Assembly (NCBI RefSeq): GCF_015500075.1
Contig: NZ_CP045496.1
Span: 6,458,001-6,522,000, forward strand
DNA from: Mesorhizobium sp. INR15
GTDB taxonomy: Bacteria > Pseudomonadota > Alphaproteobacteria > Rhizobiales > Rhizobiaceae
DNA: 64,000 nucleotides
Reading direction: 5' to 3'
The notes beneath the pieces were generated by a model. It was given only the letters and a program-made list of their open reading frames with translations, had not been told where the DNA came from and did no database searches. Numbering within the stretch: position 1 is the stretch's first letter; each line of letters begins with the position of its first letter. The translations under genes were made by a program, and so were the position numbers. This document shows positions 47,187-55,894 of this stretch, piece by piece.

Positions 47187-48494
47187 ATGTCCTTCGCCGT
47201 CGAGGTGATGTTCGTTCTGTTCTTCGTCTGGATGTTCGCCGGCATGCCGCTCGGCCACGCCATGCTTGCCTCCGGCATCGTGTACTTCGTCATCACCGGC
47301 CGCGACATGGGCCTGGTCGCCAGCCAGAGCCTCAATGGGATCTACGGCAACTTCGTCATGCTTGCGGTGCCATTGTTTATCTTTGCCGCCGAGTTGATGA
47401 ATGCCGGCAAGATGACCGACAAGATGTTCGGCTTCGCCAACCTCCTCGTCGGCCGATTTCGGGGTGGGCTCGCCCATGTCAACATCGTCGCCAGCGTGAT
47501 CTTTGCCGGCATGAGCGGCAGCGCGCTGGCGGACGCGGCTGGACCCGGCAAGATCTCCATCGACATGATGATCAAGGCCGGCTACCGCCCCGGTTTTGCG
47601 GCGGCTCTGACGTCGGCATCCTCGATCCTGGGACCGATCATTCCACCCTCCATCCCGATGGTGCTCTACGGCGTCGTTTCCAACACGTCGATCGGCTATC
47701 TTTTCATGGGGGGTGTCGGCCCCGGCATCTTCCTGGCGCTGGTCATGATGGCCATGGTGGCGGTACAGGCGCGGCTGCAGAATTTTCCGACGCAGCCGAA
47801 GCCAACCCGGCAAGAAGCGATTGCCGTGACACGCGACGCGGCACCGACCCTGGTCTTGCCCGTCATCCTGCTCGGCGGCATCTACTCGGGCGCGGTCACT
47901 CCGACCGAAGCGGCGGCGGTGGCGGCTTTCTGTGCCTTGCTGCTGGCGCTGTTCTGGTACCGCACCCTGTCGCCAAAGGTCCTCTTCAACGTGTTGATGG
48001 AATCGTCGCGCTCGACCGCCATCGTGGCGATCACCATCGCCGGTGCCGTGCTGATGAACTACGTCGTCGCGGCGGAGCAGATACCGGATCAGCTCGGGAG
48101 CTGGATTGCCTCGCTGGATCTCAGCCCGCTGATGTTCATGCTGCTGGTGACGGTTCTGTTCCTGATCCTCGGCGCACTGCTCGACACCTTGCTGATGCTG
48201 CTGATCGTCATCCCGATCCTGATGCCGACGGTGCGGGAACTTGGCATCGATCCCGTCTATTTCGGCGTCGTCTCCACGGTGAATATGATGATCGGGCTGA
48301 TTACCCCGCCGATGGGACAGCTGGTCTTCCTCATATCGGGCATTACCGGCATCAAGGTCGCGACCATTCTTGGCGAGGTCTGGTTGCTGCTTTTCATCCT
48401 GATCCTGGCGCTCCTCGTCCTCGTCTTCGTGCCCCAGATTACGCTCTGGCTGCCGGAAATGGCGGGCTATGTGCCGGTAGGAACATTCCATTGA
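47187..48494 (+). CDS. dctM: TRAP transporter large membrane subunit DctM
   Basis: A 435-residue channel subunit with about twelve hydrophobic segments; SGSALADAAGPGKISIDMM and PPSIPMVLYGVVSNTS are family motifs. It catalyses ion-coupled uptake. Followed 19 bp later by the aldehyde dehydrogenase gene. Confidence 0.93.
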   Translation: MSFAVEVMFVLFFVWMFAGMPLGHAMLASGIVYFVITGRDMGLVASQSLNGIYGNFVMLAVPLFIFAAELMNAGKMTDKMFGFANLLVGRFRGGLAHVNIVASVIFAGMSGSALADAAGPGKISIDMMIKAGYRPGFAAALTSASSILGPIIPPSIPMVLYGVVSNTSIGYLFMGGVGPGIFLALVMMAMVAVQARLQNFPTQPKPTRQEAIAVTRDAAPTLVLPVILLGGIYSGAVTPTEAAAVAAFCALLLALFWYRTLSPKVLFNVLMESSRSTAIVAITIAGAVLMNYVVAAEQIPDQLGSWIASLDLSPLMFMLLVTVLFLILGALLDTLLMLLIVIPILMPTVRELGIDPVYFGVVSTVNMMIGLITPPMGQLVFLISGITGIKVATILGEVWLLLFILILALLVLVFVPQITLWLPEMAGYVPVGTFH

Positions 48495-48513
48495 AATACC
48501 TTGAGGACGTGAC

Positions 48514-49983
48514 ATGCCCGCAATGAAGGAACTGGTCAAAGGCACCGATCGCTACCGCCACTACATCAATGGCGAGTGGGTCGATTCCACCATCAAGGAA
48601 TGGATCGAGGTCGAAAACCCGGCGACACAGGCGGTGATCGCCTCGGTGCCCAAAGGCGGCGAGGACGATGCCGACCGGGCGCTGGTCGCGGCTCGCGCCG
48701 CCCAGCCGGGTTGGGAAGCCCTGCCGCCGGCGGCACGCGGACAATTGCTGAAGGATCTGGCACGCCTGATCCTGGAAAACCGGGAACGGCTGGCGCGCAT
48801 CGTCGTTGCCGAACAAGGCAAGCCGATCCACGAGGCGCGCGGCGAAATCGAGGGGGCGGCGCTCTATCTCACCTACGCCGCCGAGGAAGCGCGCCGCATC
48901 ACCGGTGACATCATTCCGTCCGATGTGCCGGACGAGCAGATCTGGATTCAGCGGGTCGCCCATGGCGTCGTCATCGCCTTAACCGCCTGGAACTATCCGG
49001 CGGCGCTGATGTGCCGCAAGATGGGTCCGGCGCTGCTCGCAGGAAACACCATCGTCATCAAGTCGCATGAGGGCACGCCGATCTCGGCGTTGGAGATCGC
49101 GCAGCTCTCCTCGCAACTCGACTTCCCGCCTGGCGTCATCAATGTCGTCAGCGGCACCGGCGAAGGCATCGGTGCGGCGCTAGTGCGCCATCCCATCCCG
49201 CGTCTCATCACGCTCACCGGCAGCGTGCGCGCCGGCAAGGAGATCTTCCGTGCCGCCGCCGAGGACCTCAAACTGCTGCGGCTGGAGCTCGGCGGCAAGG
49301 CGCCCTTCGTCGTCGCCGAGGATGCCGACATCGGTGCCGCCGTTCGCGCGGCCGTGCTGTCGCGCTTCGAGAATTGCGGCCAGATCTGCATCTGCAACGA
49401 GCGCATGTATGTGCATAGGCGCGTCGCCGACGAATTCCTCGAAAAATTCACCCGCGCGGTAAAGGCACTAAAGGTCGGCGACCCCACCACACTGGTCGAT
49501 GTCGGGCCGAAATTCAGCGGCATGGAACTCGACAAGGTCGAGCGCATGGTCGAGACGGCACGCTCCGCCGGTGCCGAAGTGCTGACCGGCGGGCGCCGGC
49601 TGACGGAGGGCGAGTTCGCGCGCGGACACTGGTACGAGCCGACGGTGATGACCGTCACCGACAACCAGATGCGCATCATGCAGGACGAGGTGTTCGGCCC
49701 GGTCGTGCCTGTGATGACAGTGGGTGATTTCGATGAAGGGCTGCGGCTTGCCAATGAATCGAACTACGGTCTGTCGGCCTACGTCTTCACCAAGGATATG
49801 CGGCGGGTGATGCGGCTGGTGCGAGAGCTGAAGTTCGGCGAGATCTATGTCAACCGGCCCGGCGGCGACGCCGTGCATGCCCACCACGCCGGCATCCGCG
49901 ACAGCGGCATCGGAGGCGAGGACGGCAAGTACGGGCTGGACGCCTATTTCCAGAAGAAGACTATCTACGTCAATTACGCCTGA
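48514..49983 (+). CDS. NAD(P)-dependent aldehyde dehydrogenase
   Basis: A 489-residue aldehyde dehydrogenase. The catalytic Glu lies in LELGGKAPFVV and the Cys in NCGQICICNER; the substrate region resembles AldA-type lactaldehyde/glycolaldehyde dehydrogenases and 2-oxoglutarate semialdehyde dehydrogenases. In a sugar-acid pathway it would oxidise the semialdehyde made by the DHDPS-family enzyme to 2-oxoglutarate; in an aldolase pathway, lactaldehyde or glycolaldehyde. The ATG at 48514 has a GAGGA site. Co-transcribed with the TRAP genes. Confidence 0.9.
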   Translation: MPAMKELVKGTDRYRHYINGEWVDSTIKEWIEVENPATQAVIASVPKGGEDDADRALVAARAAQPGWEALPPAARGQLLKDLARLILENRERLARIVVAEQGKPIHEARGEIEGAALYLTYAAEEARRITGDIIPSDVPDEQIWIQRVAHGVVIALTAWNYPAALMCRKMGPALLAGNTIVIKSHEGTPISALEIAQLSSQLDFPPGVINVVSGTGEGIGAALVRHPIPRLITLTGSVRAGKEIFRAAAEDLKLLRLELGGKAPFVVAEDADIGAAVRAAVLSRFENCGQICICNERMYVHRRVADEFLEKFTRAVKALKVGDPTTLVDVGPKFSGMELDKVERMVETARSAGAEVLTGGRRLTEGEFARGHWYEPTVMTVTDNQMRIMQDEVFGPVVPVMTVGDFDEGLRLANESNYGLSAYVFTKDMRRVMRLVRELKFGEIYVNRPGGDAVHAHHAGIRDSGIGGEDGKYGLDAYFQKKTIYVNYA

Positions 49984-50073
49984 GCCGTTTCGTCGGGGCG
50001 CGATCCAATAGGCAAGGCATTGCGCCTTCGCCGCCGGGACCGTAAGGCTGGCCGCAACGGCACGGGCGGTGCG

Positions 50074-51117
50074 ATGAGTTTTGCCGATCAACTACAGCGC
50101 TTCGGGCTGCTTCTGCCGCAAGGCCGCGCGACAGTGGTGCTGGCCGGCACGCCAGACGAGATCGGCCGGGTCTATGAGACGGTCGATGCAGCGCTCCGGC
50201 AGCGACCCGGCTATCGGCTTGTGCTGGCAGCGGCGGCCGAAGACCTCTCGGAACTGCGGCGGCGATATCCTCATGAACTCGTGCTGCCGTTGCCCTATTC
50301 AGCGGGCGCCAAGCTTTGGCGGCGTCGCCTGGAAGCGATCCTGATCATCGGTCCGGCGAGACTGAACGCGGAATTTGGGAAGGCCGGCGTCCTCGACAAC
50401 AACGAGCCCATGACAGCCGGGACGCTCGCGACAATGCTGCCGACCCGCGACCTGCCGGCCCGTCCGGTTTCCACCTCCACATTCCTGATCGACCTGCTGG
50501 GTGGACGTCGTATCGCTTCGCTGGCCGACCTCAAGACGCGGCTCGGCAATCCACGAACGATTGTCTGTCTTGGCAACGGTCCATCATCCGAGGATCCGAG
50601 ACTTTCGGACCATCGCGATGCCGCGCTGTTTCGCGTCAACTGGAACTGGCGCGGGCGCGGCTGGATGACGGAGCCCGCTGTCGTCTTCACCGCCGATCCC
50701 GACCTTCCCGGTTCTGGTCGGCGGCCGATCATCACCTTTCCGACCGCTGCGATAGGCCGGCCGATCCTGATGCGCCATACGAGGGCGATGCGTCCTCCTT
50801 CGGCTGGCTATATTTTTCTTGATGCCTTCGATCCGACGCTCGCGGATCTTTCCGGACCAATGATCCCGACCAACGGTGCGCTGATGATTGCCGTTGCCGC
50901 GGCAGTTGGAGCCGAACGGATCGTGATAGCCGGGATGGACCTCTACCAGCACCCGGACGGACGCTATCCCGGCGATGCCACCGCGTTTGACGGCTACTCG
51001 CGCGAACACAGCGCCGAGATCGACCTGGCGTTGATCCGCACCGCTTTGGGCGGTTTCAAGGGCGAAAAGATTATCCTCAGCGACAATCTGCGCGCCGCGC
51101 TCCAAACGCCTGGATAG
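50074..51117 (+). CDS. Putative glycosyltransferase, GT42 sialyltransferase-like C-terminal part
   Basis: A 347-residue protein not assigned with certainty. The C-terminal half has the pattern of CST-I/GT42 sialyltransferases: TIVCLGNGPSSEDPRLSD, a FRVNWNWR segment where that family has FRxN, TNGALMIAVAAAVGAERIVIAGMDLYQ, and FDGYSREHSAEIDLALI. The N-terminal 150 residues are Rossmann-like and unassigned. An enzyme that adds acidic sugars would be unusual in a catabolic cluster. No ribosome binding site is strong; the ATG at 50074 follows GGCGGTGCG. It could instead be an uncharacterised nucleotide-sugar enzyme. Confidence 0.45.
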   Translation: MSFADQLQRFGLLLPQGRATVVLAGTPDEIGRVYETVDAALRQRPGYRLVLAAAAEDLSELRRRYPHELVLPLPYSAGAKLWRRRLEAILIIGPARLNAEFGKAGVLDNNEPMTAGTLATMLPTRDLPARPVSTSTFLIDLLGGRRIASLADLKTRLGNPRTIVCLGNGPSSEDPRLSDHRDAALFRVNWNWRGRGWMTEPAVVFTADPDLPGSGRRPIITFPTAAIGRPILMRHTRAMRPPSAGYIFLDAFDPTLADLSGPMIPTNGALMIAVAAAVGAERIVIAGMDLYQHPDGRYPGDATAFDGYSREHSAEIDLALIRTALGGFKGEKIILSDNLRAALQTPG

Positions 51118-51146
51118 CCGGCCTTGTCATACGGCAGGTGGCGCCC

Positions 51147-51875
51147 TCAGGACGCCTTTTCGCGGGTGGGCTTGGCGCTGCCGCCTTGCTTTAACAGTTT
51201 CGCCAGCAGCTTGACCTCGGCATCGTTATGATTGCGCGCCAGCTTCTCGGCCCGGTCGGCATCGCCGGCGATCACCGCCTCGATCAACGCCTTGTGCTCG
51301 GCAATCAGCTCTTCATAGTCGTTGGGCAGAAAGCCCGATTGCACCATGTGGAAGCGGACCTGCTGGACGATGAAGCGGTGTTGTTCGGCTAGGCGCTCAT
51401 GCCTGGCTAGCTCTATAATCGCCGCATGCAGGTCGAAATCGATCCCTGTGGCATCCTGGAAGCGGCCCTCGCGAATGGCGTGCAGCAGGTCGTCGGCAAT
51501 GGCACGCAGGCGCATTCCATCTATCTCGCTAACGTTGGCCGCGGCAAGGCGCGCGCCCAACCCTTCCAGCGCGCCGCGCAGCGTGTAGATTTCCCAGGCA
51601 TCGACGGTAGAGGTGCCCGAAACTTCCCAGCGGGTGAACGCCACCTGCTGGACAAGACCTTCATTGGCCAGTTGCGCCAGTGCCGAACGCACCGTGCCGC
51701 GGCTGACTTCAAGTTCCTCGGATAGTTGGGTCTCAAGCAGCCGTTCGCCGGCCGGCAGCACGCCTTCGAGTATATGCGAGCGTATCTGGTCGGCGGCCCT
51801 GCGGTCGAGCAGACGCTTTTCAGACTTGAGACTTGTAAGCTTCGTCATCAATCGACTCATGGCCAACGGTGCCAT
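51147..51875 (-). CDS. GntR-family regulator, FadR/FCD type
   Basis: A 242-residue regulator. The N-terminal winged helix (ADQIRSHILEGVLPAGERL, then LSEELEVSRGTVRSALAQL) is of GntR type; the C-terminal FCD domain (YTLRGALEGLGARLAA, AEHKALIEAVIAGDADRAEKL) binds an acidic ligand and usually a metal. It is divergent from the dehydratase gene, and identical 12-bp motifs lie between them. It probably represses the cluster until the sugar acid or an intermediate binds. Start at 51875 is chosen by length; 51860 and 51848 are alternatives. Confidence 0.9.
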   Translation of the reverse strand: MAPLAMSRLMTKLTSLKSEKRLLDRRAADQIRSHILEGVLPAGERLLETQLSEELEVSRGTVRSALAQLANEGLVQQVAFTRWEVSGTSTVDAWEIYTLRGALEGLGARLAAANVSEIDGMRLRAIADDLLHAIREGRFQDATGIDFDLHAAIIELARHERLAEQHRFIVQQVRFHMVQSGFLPNDYEELIAEHKALIEAVIAGDADRAEKLARNHNDAEVKLLAKLLKQGGSAKPTREKAS

Positions 51876-51910
51876 CTACATATTCCGGCGCCTTGGCCCA
51901 CGCAACCGGC

Positions 51911-51922
51911 ATTGCTGACAAT
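51911..51922. promoter_or_regulatory. Candidate GntR operator, copy 1
   Basis: ATTGCTGACAAT, with ATTG and CAAT as inverted arms, 36 bp upstream of the regulator start. Confidence 0.6.
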
Positions 51923-52018
51923 TAACGATGGCTCATCGCCTGTGCTGAGATCCTGTTTGGCACCAAAGCAGCGGAGATGAGAGAGCCTTAGAGGTGGCAC
52001 ACAGATTTATGTTTGCTG

Positions 52019-52030
52019 ATTGCTGACAAT
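52019..52030. promoter_or_regulatory. Candidate GntR operator, copy 2
   Basis: Exact second copy of ATTGCTGACAAT; here the arms extend to GATTG/CAATC. It lies about 40 bp upstream of the dehydratase start at 52071, a fitting place for repression. Confidence 0.6.
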
Positions 52031-52070
52031 CGAGCAAAACTATGGTTGATTGCTTTCCTAGGAGTGGGCA

Positions 52071-53603
52071 ATGGCCGAAGTGAAAAGTGTGGTTCTGCAG
52101 CTAAAGCCCGTCGATGAGGTGGCCGTGGCGCTTCGCGACATCCATGCCGGCGAGACCCTGGTGCCGTTTGGCCTGCTTGCAACCACCGCTATCCCCTTCG
52201 GCCATAAGGTAGCGCTGCGACCGCTGGAACAGGGAGAGGTGATCCACCGCCTCGGCCAGCCGATCGGTCTGGCGACGGCCGCTATCCCCGCTGGGGCGCA
52301 TGTCCACCTTCACAATATGGGTTTCGAGGCATCGATGGCAGGGCGTGCGATCGGCACACGGCTATCGAATGCGCCAGTCCGGTCGCCGTCGGATATCCCG
52401 ACCTTCGATGGCTATGTTCGCGCGGATGGCAAGGTTGGGACACGCAACTATGTCGGCGTCCTGACCTCTGTGAATTGCTCGGCGCTGGTCGCGCGCATGA
52501 TCGCCGATCATTTCCGTGATCCGAGCCGGTTGCTGCCCTATCCCGGTGTCGACGGGGTCGTGGCGTTGACCCACAAGTCAGGTTGCAGCGTCGCCGATGG
52601 TTCGATGTCGATGAAAATGCTGCGGCGGACGCTCGCGGGTTACGCACAGCATCCGAACTTTTCCGGCGTGCTGCTTGTCGGGCTTGGCTGCGAGGACAAT
52701 CAGATCGACCAATTGATCGACGAAGAGCAGCTCGAACTCGGCGACGACCTGGCCAAGCTGGTGATGCAGGAAACCGGCGGAACCCGTTCGAGCATTTCAC
52801 GTGGCATCGAGATGGTCGAAGCCATGCTGGAAAAGGCGGCGAAGAAGCAACGCCAGAAGGTCCCGGCGAGCGAGATCGTGGTCGGGTTGCAATGTGGCGG
52901 CTCGGACAGCTTCTCGGGAATTTCCGCCAATCCCGCACTTGGTGCCGCGGTGGACCGTCTCGTCGCCTGCGGCGGTACGGCGATCCTGGCGGAGACACCG
53001 GAGATTTACGGTGCCGAGAACCTCTTGCTGGAACGCGCCGTGAGCAAGGAAGTCGGCGAGCGGCTGATCGGGCTGCTCGAATGGTGGGACGACTACACCA
53101 GCCGCGAACCGCAAGGTTTCGACAACAACCCTTCGCCAGGCAACAAGGCAGGCGGATTGACCACCATCCTCGAGAAATCGCTGGGCGCGGTGGCCAAGGG
53201 CGGCACCACCAACCTCGTCGAGGTCTACGGCTATGGCCGGCCGATCGACAAGCGCGGCCTGGTGTTCATGGACTCGCCCGGTTTCGATCCGATGTCGGCG
53301 ACCGGCCAGGTCGCGTGCGGCGCCAATTTGATCGCATTCACCACCGGGCGCGGCTCCTGCTTCGGCTGCCGGCCGGCACCCTCGATCAAGCTCGCGACCA
53401 ATTCCGAAATGTATGCCCGCATGGAAGAGGACATGGACATTAATTGCGGATCGATCCTCGATGGCGACAGCTCGATCGACGAGATGGGCGAAGCGATTTT
53501 TCGCGAGATGATCGCCACCGCTTCGGGCAAAGCCACCAAGAGCGAACTGCTCGGCTATGGCGACGACGAGTTCGCGCCATGGCATGTCAACGCCTGGCTA
53601 TAG
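52071..53603 (+). CDS. GarD/UxaA-family aldarate or altronate dehydratase
   Basis: A 510-residue dehydratase of the UxaA/GarD family. The N-terminal 90 residues are an SAF domain (DEVAVALRDIHAGETLVPFG); the C-terminal domain has FDGYVRADGKVGTRNYVGVL, LTHKSGCSVAD, GLQCGGSDSFSGI and FTTGRGSCFGCRPAPSIK, typical of the family's metal-dependent sugar-acid dehydratases. Length suits galactarate dehydratase as well as altronate dehydratase. It removes water from a hexonate or aldarate to give a 2-keto-3-deoxy acid. First gene after the regulator. Confidence 0.88.
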   Translation: MAEVKSVVLQLKPVDEVAVALRDIHAGETLVPFGLLATTAIPFGHKVALRPLEQGEVIHRLGQPIGLATAAIPAGAHVHLHNMGFEASMAGRAIGTRLSNAPVRSPSDIPTFDGYVRADGKVGTRNYVGVLTSVNCSALVARMIADHFRDPSRLLPYPGVDGVVALTHKSGCSVADGSMSMKMLRRTLAGYAQHPNFSGVLLVGLGCEDNQIDQLIDEEQLELGDDLAKLVMQETGGTRSSISRGIEMVEAMLEKAAKKQRQKVPASEIVVGLQCGGSDSFSGISANPALGAAVDRLVACGGTAILAETPEIYGAENLLLERAVSKEVGERLIGLLEWWDDYTSREPQGFDNNPSPGNKAGGLTTILEKSLGAVAKGGTTNLVEVYGYGRPIDKRGLVFMDSPGFDPMSATGQVACGANLIAFTTGRGSCFGCRPAPSIKLATNSEMYARMEEDMDINCGSILDGDSSIDEMGEAIFREMIATASGKATKSELLGYGDDEFAPWHVNAWL

Positions 53604-53625
53604 GCCAGGACTTCGGAGGGACACC

Positions 53626-53811
53626 ATGCCGACAATCAGCGTCAGGCTGCTCAAGGGACGCAGCATCGATCAGAAACGCGAATTCGTCGAGGTCGTGACG
53701 CGCGAGGCGGCGCGCATCCTCAAATGCGGACCTGACGTGATCGACATCATTTTCGAGGATGTCGAGAAGCACGATTGGGCAGTGGCCGGCAAGCTCTCGT
53801 CCGACAAATAG
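53626..53811 (+). CDS. 4-oxalocrotonate tautomerase-family protein
   Basis: A 61-residue protein beginning MPTISVRLLKGRS; removal of Met exposes the catalytic Pro-1 of this superfamily. Such proteins move double bonds or protons in keto acids. The GGAGGGA site precedes the ATG, 22 bp after the dehydratase gene. It probably tautomerises a pathway intermediate; the substrate is unknown. Confidence 0.88.
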   Translation: MPTISVRLLKGRSIDQKREFVEVVTREAARILKCGPDVIDIIFEDVEKHDWAVAGKLSSDK

Positions 53812-53818
53812 CGTGCCG

Positions 53819-55894
53819 ATGATGCAGTCTGCCCGGCTCAGCGTCGATATCGGTGGCACGTTCACCGATCTGGTGCTGCTCAGAAATGACGGCCTCACCT
53901 TCTCGGCCAAGGTCAGCTCGACGCCGGCTGCCCCCGAGGACGCCGTCATATCGGGCATGGCCGAAGTGCTGGCTGCGGCCGACATCCCTGCCGCGGCCCT
54001 CACTGAGGTTTTGCACGGGACGACGGTCGGTTCGAACACGCTGCTGCAGAAACTTGGCGCCCGCACGGGGCTGATCACGACCAAGGGTTTTCGCGACGTG
54101 CTGGAAATCGGCCGGCTGCGCACGCCCGGTATGTTCGACCTGACCTGGGACAAGCCGGAACCGCTGGTTGCCAGGCGCTACCGGCTGGAAGTGGCCGAGA
54201 GGACCCTGGCGGACGGCACCATTCAAACGCCGGTCAACGCAGGGGACGTGCTCAGGGCAGGCGCCTTCTTTCGTGACGAAGGCATTCAGTCCGTCGCCAT
54301 CTGCTTTCTCAATTCCTACAAGAACCCAGAGAATGAACGCAGCGCGGCGCAAATCTTCTCGCAGGCTTTCGCCGGGATCGCGGTGACGGCCTCCGTCGAC
54401 GTGCTGCCTGAGGCGGGAGAATACGAGCGCACCTCGACGGTAGCCGTGAACGCTTACGTGCTGCCGCCGCTCAAGGGGTATCTCGACCGTCTCGAGCATA
54501 AATTGCGGTCGGCAGGTGTCACCGCGCCGCTGTTGATCGGCAATTCCAATGGCGGCCTGTCTGCGTCCGCCACCGCGCAGAGCAAGCCGGTTTTTTTCAT
54601 CTCGTCAGGTCGTTCTTCGGGCGCCGTCGGCGCCGCACGCCTCGGTGCGGCTCTGGGCGAACCCAATCTCGTTGCCTTCGACATGGGTGGAACGACGGCA
54701 TCAGCGGCACTCGTCCACCGTGGCGTGCTGAGCCGCACGCACGAATACGAGTTCCGCGCCGGCATGTCGGTGCCGTCGCGCTTCATCAAGGCGGGTGGCT
54801 ACATGATGCGGGTGCCGACCGTGGATGTGGCCGAGGTTGGCAACGGCGCCGGTTCCATCGCCGCGATCGATGCCGCCGGCCTGCTCACTGTCGGCCCGAT
54901 TTCGGCGGGCGCCGATCCCGGTCCCATCTGCTATGGGCTGGGTGGCGCACGGCCGACGGTAACGGACGCCAATGTCGTGCTTGGCTATCTGCCGCCGCGA
55001 CTGGCTGGCGGTACGCTGAGGCTGGACGTCGAGGCGGCGCGCCTAGCGATCGACAAGATGCTGGGAAGCCCCCTCGGGCTCTCCGCCGCAGCAGCGGCCT
55101 GCGGGATCCGGGAGATCGCCAATGCCAACATGGTTCGCGCCATCCGTGCCGTGACGGTCGAGCGGGGTCTCGATCCGCGCGACCTCACGCTGCTTGCCTT
55201 CGGCGGTTCGGGTCCGGTGCACGCCTGCGATCTCGCCAGAACGCTCGGCATCACACGGGTTGTGTTTCCGCCGTCGCCAGGGGTGTTCACGGCAATGGGC
55301 ATGCTGGCCGGCAGCATCGAACATCACGAGTTGCGGTCGGCGCAAGCGAGGCTCGATCTGCTGGGGTATGAAGTGGTTGAAAGGTTGCGGCGCGAGATGC
55401 GCGCGGCCGCTACCATGGCGCTGACAAGACAGGGCTATGCGGGCGAGACGGTCGGCTTCAGCGAGGCGATCGATCTGCGCCTCGAGGGACAGGACGGGTC
55501 GCTGTCCATACCGTTCTCCGGTGCGTTCGACGCAGCATCCCTGCGGCCGGCGTTCATCGCGGCCTATCGCGACACCTACGGCTACACGCCAAACGACGCG
55601 GTGGAAGCGGTGGCGCTGCGGCTACATGCCCACGCGCGGATATCGGAGCCGCTCGATTTCACCGCCCTCAAGGCCGCACGGACCGATGTCGGTGCGCGGG
55701 ACGAGAGGCGCATGGTGCACTTCACCCGCGACGCGGCGATCGAGACGACGATCGTACCACGTGCGTCAGTGGTATCGGCGCTCTCCGGACCGGTGATCAT
55801 CGAGGGCGCGGACACCACGATTGTCATCCCGCCCGGAATGCGGGTCGAACCAAATGCGACCGGCAGCCTGATCGCGACGCCGGAGTCTGCTTGA
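53819..55894 (+). CDS. hyuA: Hydantoinase/oxoprolinase subunit A (HyuA)
   Basis: A 691-residue HyuA-family subunit. It has the ATPase motifs SVDIGGTFTDLVLL and AFDMGGTTASAAL of the ASKHA fold. With HyuB it hydrolyses cyclic amides such as hydantoins or 5-oxoproline at the cost of ATP. It starts 7 bp after the tautomerase gene (ATG at 53819 or 53822). A role in a sugar-acid cluster is unusual and might point to a lactam or imide substrate. Confidence 0.9.
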   Translation: MMQSARLSVDIGGTFTDLVLLRNDGLTFSAKVSSTPAAPEDAVISGMAEVLAAADIPAAALTEVLHGTTVGSNTLLQKLGARTGLITTKGFRDVLEIGRLRTPGMFDLTWDKPEPLVARRYRLEVAERTLADGTIQTPVNAGDVLRAGAFFRDEGIQSVAICFLNSYKNPENERSAAQIFSQAFAGIAVTASVDVLPEAGEYERTSTVAVNAYVLPPLKGYLDRLEHKLRSAGVTAPLLIGNSNGGLSASATAQSKPVFFISSGRSSGAVGAARLGAALGEPNLVAFDMGGTTASAALVHRGVLSRTHEYEFRAGMSVPSRFIKAGGYMMRVPTVDVAEVGNGAGSIAAIDAAGLLTVGPISAGADPGPICYGLGGARPTVTDANVVLGYLPPRLAGGTLRLDVEAARLAIDKMLGSPLGLSAAAAACGIREIANANMVRAIRAVTVERGLDPRDLTLLAFGGSGPVHACDLARTLGITRVVFPPSPGVFTAMGMLAGSIEHHELRSAQARLDLLGYEVVERLRREMRAAATMALTRQGYAGETVGFSEAIDLRLEGQDGSLSIPFSGAFDAASLRPAFIAAYRDTYGYTPNDAVEAVALRLHAHARISEPLDFTALKAARTDVGARDERRMVHFTRDAAIETTIVPRASVVSALSGPVIIEGADTTIVIPPGMRVEPNATGSLIATPESA

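Noticed and set aside
46823..48526. Long open frame (567 codons) overlapping dctQ and dctM in another frame
   Set aside because: Composition is Arg/His/Pro-rich as expected of a GC-rich shadow, and DctQ/DctM are clear in the other frame.
47148..48545. Long antisense open frame opposite dctM
   Set aside because: His/Asp/Gln-rich shadow sequence with no motif; the sense strand encodes DctM.
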